Shown here: positions 54,201 to 62,635 of the stretch, piece after piece
Layout of the letters: each line of letters begins with the position of its first letter
Numbering within the stretch: the first letter of the stretch is position 1
NCBI GenBank assembly: GCA_003249255.1
Contig: QKJP01000005.1
Coordinates: 62,001-126,000, forward strand
DNA: 64,000 nt
DNA from: Bacteroidales bacterium
Lineage (GTDB): Bacteria > Bacteroidota > Bacteroidia > Bacteroidales > Marinilabiliaceae
Reading direction: 5' to 3'
Made by a program: the position numbers and the translations under genes
Notes under the pieces: model-generated
What the model was told of the DNA's origin: nothing
What the model saw: the letters and a program-made list of their open reading frames with translations, nothing else
Databases searched by the model: none

Positions 54201-54902
54201 GGCAGTATCATACAACGTGTAATATCCACCATAACCTTTTTGTTGCCCCAACTCAACTTTAAGGGTATGAGTGGCGTTTTCGACTAAGGTTTGTTTTTTC
54301 CACACCCAGGAAGTCGATTCATCGGTATTTAGGAGGTAATAGTTTAGGATATTATTCTCTTTTACCGAAACCAACCCATAAGTTTTTGATTCGGCACAAG
54401 CTTCTCCCAAATAAATAGACTCAAATATTACATTCTCTGTCTGAAATTCTTTTTTATTCCATAATGAATTAAAATCATCCCGCTCAAAAATACCTTGGTC
54501 GTTACTGAGTTGAGAACTTATAAAGAAAAAACTATTAGCACTATTAGATGAATCTACCACGGCACAAGCCAAAAGAATATTTCCCGATTCATGCTGAAAA
54601 GCACTAAAAGTAGTTACTTTTGCCGCTTGCTTGTTTAATTGAGGAGTAATATCGCATTGTTTCCAACCGGTTTTTGTTTGCGGACTTTGGACAATGGCGT
54701 ATAACTTATCATCACCCCCTTTCGATATAAGGATCGAATTTCCTACCGCATCTTGTAAGGTTACAAAATCATGTTCTGTACTTACCGGGAAGGCGGCTTC
54801 GTAATTAGTGATTAAGTCTGAGGAAGCAGTCATTTTTATATTACCTGCACCCTTTTGGACGGAACTAAGGTTAAGCTTAGTTGTCTGAACAAATTGTGTC
54901 AT
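51231..54902 (-). CDS. Unknown 1223-residue protein with beta-rich N-terminus and membrane-active-looking C-terminus
   Basis: A leaderless 1223-residue protein. Residues about 1-560 are beta-rich with repeated W and short strands (LYAIVQSPQTKTGWKQCDI, KTILWLSNGDGQLALTKS), consistent with a beta-propeller or lectin-like fold. Around 600 there is a short linker (HIWGIRFEGDKLKYHEG). Residues about 660-735 are a long amphipathic/hydrophobic helical stretch (GFIVHAVGDIIEFVVEIGG, IKVFFEDLIKWLGFLFDW). Residues about 840-965 form another helical part ending INIPVLGSLYKLLSGG and VTSLILAIPATMMYKILGG. Residues about 1045-1223 contain several apolar segments. This layout suggests a binding head plus a membrane-inserting part, as in pore-forming or translocating toxins, but no known toxin family was identified. 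It is the first gene of a two-gene unit. Confidence 0.5.
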   Translation of the reverse strand: MTQFVQTTKLNLSSVQKGAGNIKMTASSDLITNYEAAFPVSTEHDFVTLQDAVGNSILISKGGDDKLYAIVQSPQTKTGWKQCDITPQLNKQAAKVTTFSAFQHESGNILLACAVVDSSNSANSFFFISSQLSNDQGIFERDDFNSLWNKKEFQTENVIFESIYLGEACAESKTYGLVSVKENNILNYYLLNTDESTSWVWKKQTLVENATHTLKVELGQQKGYGGYYTLYDTADGRSLKWTSFPVDAFGGKTFSVFFQAPFQHDINTFGIVSNGSHNDDVYAGGDGVYLFKQGATTPSATIAEKGALPTVTSCIPRKLNGKTILWLSNGDGQLALTKSKNDDLTQWEVPLQLHNKVGKVSALANQYYDANQVFIVSTDNRLSFFSQDAKTTQWADYSIPIEDTGKTLEFNCYTTQLSFKDDNGGVIKDIHLKLAASALTYVTINGTAHILNNKDKDPITITPDAAGNITIINKVSSISTPVFELTSDSFSDVVDIDPSSKAQNILSEISSGDDLRKVMKADGTPLVGDDVDKDTVDGVGKAVNQFMNYSPDLSSTVNTMSSTTHHKTNLKSSDAHIRTSQFYRSALTAENVEDNHIWGIRFEGDKLKYHEGKNTHTNVFNQQALRGVSPESAHLKVAAIHLAAFNIGDIGHAIEGIAGDILSALEAGIESVAGFIVHAVGDIIEFVVEIGGKLVKFVVNTVETAMRAIAWVFNKIKVFFEDLIKWLGFLFDWKDIVRTKNIIKNVFNEALELGVSKVGEAEQLVDNFFAEISSGIDRIAVPAGNVASLDMKANGTAHNSPEANDFSCSAPGGFANYHIAHSGATSHAAALPADGTLDPTAFVTQVLQPIGKELMDIVFTLADDIKNLFVSNGLTVEQALTSLAKDVLKGVVELMKRAIEGFLKIIESALSSIKHMLNKTINIPVLGSLYKLLSGGDEMSVLDVTSLILAIPATMMYKILGGDPYPDGNTQGLDSMQHNELFRTLSDGNFGQTLKDYEPQIKAVREPLLKSYTQGEVLVAAATETKVSASQKSAAVRLYQGIGGATYFFADLVSLILRPINSETSGALPGMGWINLGIGATKLASTFPVAVSGATGALSYVSWGFSGTNVIASGIKATAGSGNPAVGEGVAVWNCFTAVVFLILGGSTFAVQMTEDPSAGDVAMDVASLTETILRSTGTIIDATATLDPDKAESGPALAATALILGFFALAIRGGRTAVIVSK

Positions 54903-55420
54903 AAATTAAAAAAATTAAATCTGGTTATTAAACTTGTGCATCATTAGAACAAAACACATGCTTATATAAATTTAATGTTTTTTTACAATTTAATGATACA
55001 TTACAATAATTTATGTTTAATTATTTTTTAACAAACAATTAATCCTCCATAACAATTTAACTTAATAAAAAAATTCACTTCCAGATCACTTAATCCATGA
55101 ATATTAATACATTCCAAATTTACAACATATACACATTTAACAAATCACAGATACACACCTGTACTATAGAGAGAAATGCGATACCATTTCTATGAACATA
55201 ATTTTTACACTGTATTGTAAATATGCAATTCACAACTCAACCTTTCACGAATAAATAGAACAGAATTACCTCATCAATTTTAACTTCTTTTCCATTCGAT
55301 TTTTAAAAGTCCTATTATTACAAACAATCTTCCTAAAAGGGTATTTTGGTTATTAAACAGGCTATCACAAAAAAAGGGTCTCCGAATGGAAACCCTTTTT
55401 CAATTTAAAAATTAACCTAA
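54903..55420. other. Gene-free stretch of 518 bases
   Basis: Strongly AT-rich region upstream of the leftward two-gene unit. It should hold that unit's promoter, but no clean TAnnTTTG element was found. The only structure is the terminator at 55370-55400 for the next gene. Confidence 0.5.
55370..55400 (-). terminator. Rho-independent terminator of the 1437-residue T9SS gene
   Basis: AAAAAGGGT pairs with ACCCTTTTT; on the minus strand the second arm runs into seven T. It lies 20 bases past the stop of the leftward gene. Confidence 0.8.
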
Positions 55421-58400
55421 TTATTTAACTACTATCTTTTCAAAATATGATTTTTCCATGGTATCAACCCTTAGTAAATAAATACCAGTATTGATTTCAG
55501 GTAATTGGATGTTTATAAAATCACCATCAAAGCTTGTGTTATAAATGGCAACCCCACTTGCATTGTAAACATATACTACAGCCTGACTTTCATTTCCTTC
55601 TAATTGTATATTTAATTCACCTTGGGTTGGATTAGGATATGCATCAAACGAAACGACTTCAACCTCATCACTTCCGGTTGAAAGATCATTAACATCGTTT
55701 ATAGCAATGGTTACCGTCTCCTCAACACGATGAACACCATCTGATACTGTTGCTGTAAAACTTAATGTAGTATTTGTTTCATAATCGAAATACCCGGCAT
55801 TTGAAATGGTTACCACACCTGTTTCAGCATCAATGGCCACATCTGTACTTGTGGTAGAGAATTTTAATTCTGAGATTTCATCTGCATCTGTAGCTTTAAG
55901 AGTTACGAGCTCTGTACCCTCTACGCTATTTTCATCCACAGATAAATCTTTATCTACTTCATCAAATACAGGAGCATTGTCATTCAGATTATTAATAGTT
56001 ACAGTTATGGCTTGCATAGCTTCTAATTCACCATCTGAAACTTTCACATCGAAGCTGATACTAGTATTTATTTCAAAGTCGAAAAACCGGGCATTTGCAA
56101 TGGTAACTACTCCCGTTTCAGCATCAATGGCAACATCTGTACTTGTGGTAGAGAATAATAATTTGGCATTATCATCTACATCAGTGGCACTAAGTGTAAT
56201 AAGTTCGGTACCAATTGTGCTGTTTTCATCCACACTCAAGTCATTAGCTACTACATCAAACACAGGTGCTTCATTCACATCATTAATGCCGAAGGTAACC
56301 GTTTTGGTATCTTCCAGTTCGCCATCTGAAGCAATCACCTCAAAACTGATGCTTGAGTTGGTTTCATAATTAAAGAAAGCGGCATTGCTGATGGTGATAA
56401 CTCCCGTTGCAGCATCAATGGCCACATTACTGTTGTTAACCGAATAAGAAAGAGGCGCAGCACTATCTGCTTCTTCAAGACTAACCGTTGCCCCGATGGC
56501 TTCAAATCTTGCCTTAATCGATATCGCATCATCCACAGACGTGCTGCTTATGATAACAGATGGTACATTGTCAGACAAGCGTTTTGACTCCAATAAACTT
56601 AAACCGGTTACCTCTCTGATAAGTTTTACAGTGTTAAGTTTGCTTGGAGCGTTTGCAGTGAGCGTAACTTTATTAAAGGTGTAATTTTCGTCTTTTCCTG
56701 ATACGGTTAACAAAACAGTTCCTGCGGCACTATTCTCATCAACCGATAAATCAGAGGCAATAGGGTCAATTACCGGTGCTTTATTTATTACAGCTACATT
56801 GAAAGTTTCAATAGCAATATTACCTGCTTCGTCTTTGGCAGTAATAGTTACTTCGTTGATAGCACCACTGATTGTTGTTCCGGCAGCAGGGCTTTGAGTG
56901 ATTTCTAAATTTGCCAATTCTGAAACATTATCAGAAATCGACAAATCAGCTAAATAATTCGGCAAAGCTACCGTAGCAATATTACCAGCTTGCAATATTT
57001 CTTTATCATCTAACGATGGTAGGTTTGGCACTTCTAAGTCGGAAACCGATTCGAAGCCTTGCCATGCTAAGAAGGGATAACCACCATTTTCGTTAGGGTT
57101 GATACCCCAAATATCAGCAGACCCATTGTCTGTTTCTTTCAATAAATCCCAACCGGCTTCGGCTAGTCTTGCAGGCATTTGTAATTGTGCAGTGGTTAAT
57201 CCTGTACCTCCGGAACCTGTTGGCTGACTACTCACTTCAACATCCCAAAAAGAATTAATTACCTGTGAACCGTTTTGATTTAAGCCGGCTAAGCCCCCCT
57301 TTCTTGTACCTGTTGCATTAATAATTCCTCCTGCAAAGCAGTTTTCAATAAGACCTGATACATAGTTTGAACCAGCCAAGCCACCAAAATAAGTTCCGTT
57401 TCCGCTTACTGTCGCTAAACTATAACAATTGATCGTATGTGTTTTGCCGTTATGACCGATCAATCCTCCGGTAGAATAAGTTCCCGAAACCAATCCTGTT
57501 GTATAACACTCTGAAATTATCGACGGACTAGCCTGATAATTAACACCTACCAAAATACCTACATAACCTCCTCCGATTACATTTGCATTGGTTACACCCA
57601 ACTTCTCAAGGGTCATGTTGCCACAACTCGCAAATAATCCAACAACTCTTGCTGAGGGACGGTTGATGTACAAATTGTTAATTACGTGACCTTGTCCGTT
57701 GTAATATCCTTTAAATAACTCTCCGTTAGGGTCTTCTATCGTACTACCTATACATGCAAAACCTGCACCGTTGTTCCAGTTTTGAGTATCGGCTGCATCA
57801 ATATCGGCTGTCTGAATAAAGTAGTTTCCTCCCCAAACCGATTTACTTTCGGATAACCAGCGTAAGTGCACAAGTGTTGCAATTTCGTATGGAGCATCTT
57901 CGGTTCCTTCACCTATTAAATCGGCAGGTATTGCTTTAATATAAAATTTAAGTACAGCAGACACATTTCCGTCTTCATCTTCGGCTGTAACTTCTACCTC
58001 TTCAACACCTGAGATGGCCGTCCCTGCAGGAATGGATTGAGAGATTAGCAAATCGTCCTTAACTGTCAAATCATCGTTGGCATTTTCTTTTACCACAGCG
58101 GTAAAATCAGGCATCGTGATAGTTTGACCGGACACATATTCAATATTAACATCAGCAATTTCTGAGATTACCGGAGCTCTGTTGGCTTCTACCCAAGCTA
58201 CATCGCTCATATTGTTTAATGTACCGTTATTGGCGTTGGCTTTATCGGGCAATACAGTACCATTTTCAAAATCCATGTCGTAATAAGCCAGTACTCCTGT
58301 TTCGTCATCGCTATATTCTGTAAACATTGTATTTTGAACGTCATCAAGAGTGATAGCTCCATTATACAATCTAACATTATCAATAATTCCGCTAAAATTT

Positions 58401-59734
58401 TCCGTAGCCGAAATATGTCTCTTCCCTAGTAATACATTAGAAAGAGTGGTATTTAAGTTCACCTGTTTTGAACTATACAAACTACCATTAACATAGCCTT
58501 TTACTTCTGTTCCGTTATAAGAAACTGCAATAAAATACCATTTATCCAATTCAAGAACACCCATATCCATATCAGATGCGACACCATTTCCATGAAACAT
58601 CAATCCACCATTAGAATGCACAAGCAATCCAAATGCCTTATTGTCAACATCTTCACCACCTGCAATTATCCATCCTCTTTTGAATTCATCTATTTTAATC
58701 CATGCAGAGAAAGATTTCTCAGCTGCCCCTATCGGAAATTGAACTGTAGTATTCACAACATCATCAACCCCATCAAACTCAAGTGCCATACCCTCTTTAG
58801 GTAATTGCCTGAAAAATGCTTTTAAAGACGGATAGCCGTTGTTGCTTCTCGAACTCATGTACCACACATTGCTGAAATCCCATCCGGTAAAGTTGGCAGG
58901 ATCTTTCATTTGTGCCGTAGTTAAACCCGTTCCGTAATTACTTGATTCAATACCAGATGATTCAGTGTCCCAGAAACAGTTTTCAATAGTGTTTGATAAG
59001 CTTGTTTTAGCTATAATGCTTCCACCCGGACCGGTTGTATATGTTGTTGTCCCTGTGACATAAATATTACGTACGGTTGTTTTGCTGACGAATGCAGTCA
59101 GACCTGCCACAAAATCAACTCCGGATACAGCTACATGACTGTACGCGTTGGTAATTGAGGCATCCACACAGGCGTATGCGACTAATCCTGAAATCGCCTG
59201 CCTTCCTGTTACAGATCCGGAAGCAAAAACATTATCTATTTGAGATCCTTGTGCATAACCCACTACGGCTGCAATAACTCGGTCTGCTGTAAAGTTAACA
59301 TCAACAAGACCGATGTTTTTTATGACCGCATTTTCTGTCTCTCCCAAAAAACCGAGATACTGTTCGGCAGGTCGGTTAATGAACAAGTTTGAAATAGTAT
59401 GACTCTGACCATCATACAATCCTGTAAAACGATTTCCCGTGACACCAATTTTCGCCCAACCTTTGCCGCCATTCCAAGTACTTGTTTCAGTGGCATCAAT
59501 ATCGGCGGTTTGTATAAAGTGCTTATCCCATACAGTATTCGTTTCATTTAACCAGCGAAGGTTAGCTAAATTTGCAATCTCGTAGGGCGAGTCTGCTGCA
59601 CCGGTACCATTAGTAGGTGCTTCGGCAGTAGTTTCTGCCCGGCTAAAAAGGGCAAGGCTTAAAAATAACATCAGACTGCACAGCCTGATTTTTGTTGTAA
59701 AGTTTCTCATTGATGAAAAATTAAAGTTTTTCAC
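55421..59734 (-). CDS. T9SS surface protein with GLUG, LamG, cadherin and an L7/L12-like domain
   Basis: A 1437-residue exported protein. The signal peptide follows a basic start (RLCSLMLFLSLALFSRAE; an ATG at 59707 is an alternative start). In order: GLUG-type repeats (about 45-300, for example VVGYAQGSQIDNVFASGSVT); a LamG domain (about 325-480); a bacterial-Ig-like segment; a second GLUG block (about 605-870); another Ig-like segment; then cadherin-like repeats (DENS...GTELVTLSATD, VAIDAETGVVTI) at about 1000-1340; and a type A T9SS sorting domain (AYPNPTQGELNIQL to the end). Within the first cadherin repeat, residues about 1017-1089 resemble the C-terminal domain of ribosomal protein L7/L12 (TVKLIREVTGLSLLESKRL, DDAISIKARFEAIGATVSLE). 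A cell-surface adhesin role is likely. Confidence 0.87.
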   Translation of the reverse strand: MKNFNFSSMRNFTTKIRLCSLMLFLSLALFSRAETTAEAPTNGTGAADSPYEIANLANLRWLNETNTVWDKHFIQTADIDATETSTWNGGKGWAKIGVTGNRFTGLYDGQSHTISNLFINRPAEQYLGFLGETENAVIKNIGLVDVNFTADRVIAAVVGYAQGSQIDNVFASGSVTGRQAISGLVAYACVDASITNAYSHVAVSGVDFVAGLTAFVSKTTVRNIYVTGTTTYTTGPGGSIIAKTSLSNTIENCFWDTESSGIESSNYGTGLTTAQMKDPANFTGWDFSNVWYMSSRSNNGYPSLKAFFRQLPKEGMALEFDGVDDVVNTTVQFPIGAAEKSFSAWIKIDEFKRGWIIAGGEDVDNKAFGLLVHSNGGLMFHGNGVASDMDMGVLELDKWYFIAVSYNGTEVKGYVNGSLYSSKQVNLNTTLSNVLLGKRHISATENFSGIIDNVRLYNGAITLDDVQNTMFTEYSDDETGVLAYYDMDFENGTVLPDKANANNGTLNNMSDVAWVEANRAPVISEIADVNIEYVSGQTITMPDFTAVVKENANDDLTVKDDLLISQSIPAGTAISGVEEVEVTAEDEDGNVSAVLKFYIKAIPADLIGEGTEDAPYEIATLVHLRWLSESKSVWGGNYFIQTADIDAADTQNWNNGAGFACIGSTIEDPNGELFKGYYNGQGHVINNLYINRPSARVVGLFASCGNMTLEKLGVTNANVIGGGYVGILVGVNYQASPSIISECYTTGLVSGTYSTGGLIGHNGKTHTINCYSLATVSGNGTYFGGLAGSNYVSGLIENCFAGGIINATGTRKGGLAGLNQNGSQVINSFWDVEVSSQPTGSGGTGLTTAQLQMPARLAEAGWDLLKETDNGSADIWGINPNENGGYPFLAWQGFESVSDLEVPNLPSLDDKEILQAGNIATVALPNYLADLSISDNVSELANLEITQSPAAGTTISGAINEVTITAKDEAGNIAIETFNVAVINKAPVIDPIASDLSVDENSAAGTVLLTVSGKDENYTFNKVTLTANAPSKLNTVKLIREVTGLSLLESKRLSDNVPSVIISSTSVDDAISIKARFEAIGATVSLEEADSAAPLSYSVNNSNVAIDAATGVITISNAAFFNYETNSSISFEVIASDGELEDTKTVTFGINDVNEAPVFDVVANDLSVDENSTIGTELITLSATDVDDNAKLLFSTTSTDVAIDAETGVVTIANARFFDFEINTSISFDVKVSDGELEAMQAITVTINNLNDNAPVFDEVDKDLSVDENSVEGTELVTLKATDADEISELKFSTTSTDVAIDAETGVVTISNAGYFDYETNTTLSFTATVSDGVHRVEETVTIAINDVNDLSTGSDEVEVVSFDAYPNPTQGELNIQLEGNESQAVVYVYNASGVAIYNTSFDGDFINIQLPEINTGIYLLRVDTMEKSYFEKIVVK
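55798..56157 (-). repeat. Tandem cadherin-repeat DNA, period 294 bases
   Basis: Two 66-base segments, 55798-55863 and 56092-56157, are about 90% alike and encode the same strand/turn (ending DVAIDAETGVVTI). A third, more diverged copy starts near 56383. They mark recent duplication of cadherin units inside the T9SS protein. Confidence 0.75.
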
Positions 59735-59772
59735 TAAAGTAGGCTCTCTAAATACGAATTATTAGTCCCGCT

Positions 59773-59812
59773 TAGTGAACGGTAGATTTGAACTAGTGAA
59801 TGGTAGGTTCGA
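59773..59812. repeat. Two 19-base direct repeats with 21-base spacing in a divergent promoter region
   Basis: TAGTGAACGGTAGATTTGA (59773-59791) and TAGTGAATGGTAGGTTCGA (59794-59812) agree at 16 of 19 positions and repeat with a period of 21 bases, two turns of the helix. They lie in the 146-base gap between the divergent T9SS gene and the hybrid kinase gene. This is the form of site that LytTR or similar regulators bind; the binder is not known. Confidence 0.6.
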
Positions 59813-59880
59813 TAAGTTTTTTGGTTTAAACATTTTCTTCCCTTGCTTTTGGGTACAAGCATAAAGTCTAGTACATTTAC

Positions 59881-62448
59881 ATGATTTTTAACAAGCGTAA
59901 CCTGATTAACCCTAAAATGAATCAACCCAAATATAAAGCTGCGCTATTCGTAATTAGCAGCCTTATTGTTGCCACCATTTTTTATTTAATAATTTGGCAC
60001 GATGCCGGTGATGTCTCCAATCAACAAGTAGAAAAAGGGCTTTTAGACTTTAGTGACTCTGCTTTTAACTCTCAAAAAATAAAAAAGCTTGAAGGCGAAT
60101 GTGAATTTTACTACAACAAACTTCTCTCTCCTACTGACTTCAAAAAAAAAGAGCAACCAACTCTCGATGGCTACATTAAAATTCCGGGTATTTGGAATGA
60201 TTTTGAATTAAACGGAAAAAAGTTGCCGGGTGAAGGATATGCAACTTACAGGTTAAAAATTAAAGTAAAAGAAGACGGGCGTTACGGTATAAAAATAAAA
60301 GAGTTCGACTGTGCTTATAAAATATGGGCTAATTTAGATAGTACATCTTCAGGCCAAGTGGGTAAAAATAAAGAAAGTGAGATCCCGTGTTGGCAACGAA
60401 AAGAAATCTATTGTACATCAATTAATAAAGAAATTGATGTTATTATTCAACTATCAAACTTTCATCACCGCAAAGGCGGTCCGGAAGATTCCATGCTATT
60501 TGGTACTGCAGAAGCAATCATCAAAACCAAGCACCGCCAACTAATTACAGATGTACTTTTCCTGGGCATCTTACTTGCAATGGCCGGCTATCACTTCGTT
60601 TTATTTTTGTATCGTAGAAAAGACAAATCCATTATCTATTTCTCTCTGATAACTTTTGTGATAGCGCTTCGCATATTAACCTCGGGAGAAAAAATATTAA
60701 TCGACCTGTTCCCTACCATCAATTGGGATCTGGCTGTTAGAATCGAATACATCTCTTACCAGTTATCGGTACCATTATTTGCCGCTTTTTTAAATACTTT
60801 ATTTCCTAAAGAATTTAAACCCGGCTTAGTAAAAGTGGCTACTATTAATGCGGCGCTTACTATATTGATTGTACTTTTTACACCTGTTTCTGTTTTTTCA
60901 TACACAACCATTACTTACAACATTTTTATAACAGGTATTGCTACTCTGGCCGTGGTATTATTTATTATTGCTATTGCGCGCCAACGAGAACACTCATTCG
61001 TGTTGTTTTTGGGTTATATGTCGTTCTTTATAGTGGTGTTAAACGATTTATTGTATGCAGTAAGGTATTTAGACACTTCGTATTGGTTACCGCTTGGCAT
61101 GTTGGCCATGATATTGTCTCAAGCCTTTGCCATATCTAAACGAACCTCAAAAGCCTTTTCGATGGTCGAACATCTTTCAGCATCATTAAACAGGCACAAT
61201 AAAGAACTTCAGGAAAAAGTTAAGGAACGAACTCTTAAGCTGGAAGAGTATACCAATAAACTTAAACTCTTAAACCATGATTTATCTAACGAGGTAAAAC
61301 TCAAAAATGAATCGCTGGAAGCATTAAGAATATCGGAACAAAAATTACAGGAAAGTAACACGACTAAAGACAAATTCTTTTCGCTAATTGCCCATGACCT
61401 TAAAGGCCCAATCGGAAATCTGGCAGTGATATTTAACCGTTTTAAACCCGAAATGATAAACAGGGAAATGTACGATAACATCAAAATATCAACCCAAAAC
61501 ACATATAATTTACTTACCGATTTATTAACCTGGGCTAGAAATCAGAACAAACAAATTGAATTTTACCCCACCGATATTAATGTAAATGAGTTATTAGGTA
61601 AGATTAAAAACATCTTGGACATAAGTGCTCAAAACAAAAACATAAGAATAAACATCATAAACGAGCAAGAAAAACTTTTTGCCTATGCCGACTACGATTC
61701 TGTTTACACAGTAATTCGAAACTTAACTTCTAATGCCATTAAGTTTACCCATGCAGGAGGCAATATCAATTTAAGTGCGTACAAAGAAAACCGACAAATA
61801 AAAATAGTGGTTGAAGATAATGGTGTTGGAATACCAGATGCTAAGCTTAAAACACTTTTTAATCCGGGACAAAACAAAATATCTACCCGGGGCACCAACA
61901 ACGAACGTGGCTCGGGATTAGGCTTAATAATTTGTCGCGATTTTATTACAGCCAACTGCGGAGAAATAGGTGCAAAGAGCCAAAGCGGCATTGGGTCTAC
62001 CTTTTGGTTTACCTTACCATTGGGCTTATCCGGTTTACACAAAAACTTAATTTCTGAAATTAAAAATGCCCATTTAAAAGTGTTAGTGGTAGAAGACAAT
62101 CCATTAAACCTTCAGACAACACGCTCTGTTTTAGATGAATTAGGCATCTCTTACGAAATTGCCACAACCGGAGAGGAAGGTCTTAAAAAAGGGCTTAACA
62201 ATTGGTATGACATAATTTTTATGGATATTGAACTCCCAACGAAAAATGGCATTTTCATCAACAAAGAAATAAGAAAAAAATATCCAAAGGCAAAAATTTT
62301 CGCCCTATCATCTTACGACAAAGATGAAATTGAAGCTCGTGACAAAACAGTATTTTTTAACGCATACCTTAAAAAACCACTCGAACCGGAAGCATTAATC
62401 AATCACCTAAAAACAATCGAATTACCAAAAGAAAAAAACCTTGCATAG
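59881..62448 (+). CDS. 7TMR-DISM hybrid sensor histidine kinase
   Basis: An 855-residue membrane hybrid kinase. In order: an N-terminal signal-anchor helix (AALFVISSLIVATIFYLIIW), an extracytoplasmic beta domain of the 7TMR-DISM type (about 60-210, with the IPGIWNDFELNGKKLPGEGY stretch), seven hydrophobic helices (about 220-425), a coiled coil (NRHNKELQEKVKERTLKLEE), HisKA with His505 in SLIAHDLKGPIGN, the ATPase domain (N-box TSNAIKFT, G-boxes VEDNGVGIP and GSGLGLIICRD), and a C-terminal receiver (VVEDNPLNLQ, Asp782 in IIFMDIELPTKNG, Lys in LKKPLEPE). An ATG at 59917 is an equally good start. It stands divergently from the T9SS adhesin gene, separated by direct repeats, and convergent with a LytTR regulator gene. 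The ligand is unknown; related sensors detect carbohydrates or other small molecules. Confidence 0.93.
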   Translation: MIFNKRNLINPKMNQPKYKAALFVISSLIVATIFYLIIWHDAGDVSNQQVEKGLLDFSDSAFNSQKIKKLEGECEFYYNKLLSPTDFKKKEQPTLDGYIKIPGIWNDFELNGKKLPGEGYATYRLKIKVKEDGRYGIKIKEFDCAYKIWANLDSTSSGQVGKNKESEIPCWQRKEIYCTSINKEIDVIIQLSNFHHRKGGPEDSMLFGTAEAIIKTKHRQLITDVLFLGILLAMAGYHFVLFLYRRKDKSIIYFSLITFVIALRILTSGEKILIDLFPTINWDLAVRIEYISYQLSVPLFAAFLNTLFPKEFKPGLVKVATINAALTILIVLFTPVSVFSYTTITYNIFITGIATLAVVLFIIAIARQREHSFVLFLGYMSFFIVVLNDLLYAVRYLDTSYWLPLGMLAMILSQAFAISKRTSKAFSMVEHLSASLNRHNKELQEKVKERTLKLEEYTNKLKLLNHDLSNEVKLKNESLEALRISEQKLQESNTTKDKFFSLIAHDLKGPIGNLAVIFNRFKPEMINREMYDNIKISTQNTYNLLTDLLTWARNQNKQIEFYPTDINVNELLGKIKNILDISAQNKNIRINIINEQEKLFAYADYDSVYTVIRNLTSNAIKFTHAGGNINLSAYKENRQIKIVVEDNGVGIPDAKLKTLFNPGQNKISTRGTNNERGSGLGLIICRDFITANCGEIGAKSQSGIGSTFWFTLPLGLSGLHKNLISEIKNAHLKVLVVEDNPLNLQTTRSVLDELGISYEIATTGEEGLKKGLNNWYDIIFMDIELPTKNGIFINKEIRKKYPKAKIFALSSYDKDEIEARDKTVFFNAYLKKPLEPEALINHLKTIELPKEKNLA

Positions 62449-62597
62449 CAAAAAGCTGTTCCCAACTTATCAAATCTTCTATCTAACGACTAAAGATAAC
62501 TGGCCACACATCGTGCATTTTGCATCAGCAAAAATTTGAATAATTAATGACTTAATTGACACATTAGCTAATTTGCACATTGTATCATCAACACATC

Positions 62598-62632
62598 TTT
62601 TACTTCGGGCTTCGAACTTCGGGCTTCGGACT
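62598..62632. repeat. TTCGGGCTTCG-type short repeat array
   Basis: CTTCGGGCTTCGAACTTCGG and CTTCGGACT units stand in tandem in the gap between the convergent kinase and LytTR genes. The same units occur at about 4142-4170 and 5742-5772. The gap also carries ACATTAGCTAATTTGCACAT just before it, another low-complexity intergenic unit. Confidence 0.6.
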
Positions 62633-62635
62633 AGA

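Noticed and set aside
55806-56369. A 187-codon plus-strand ORF with internal repeats inside the cadherin region
   Set aside because: Its repeats are the antisense image of the cadherin units on the minus strand; the minus-strand protein explains the sequence fully.
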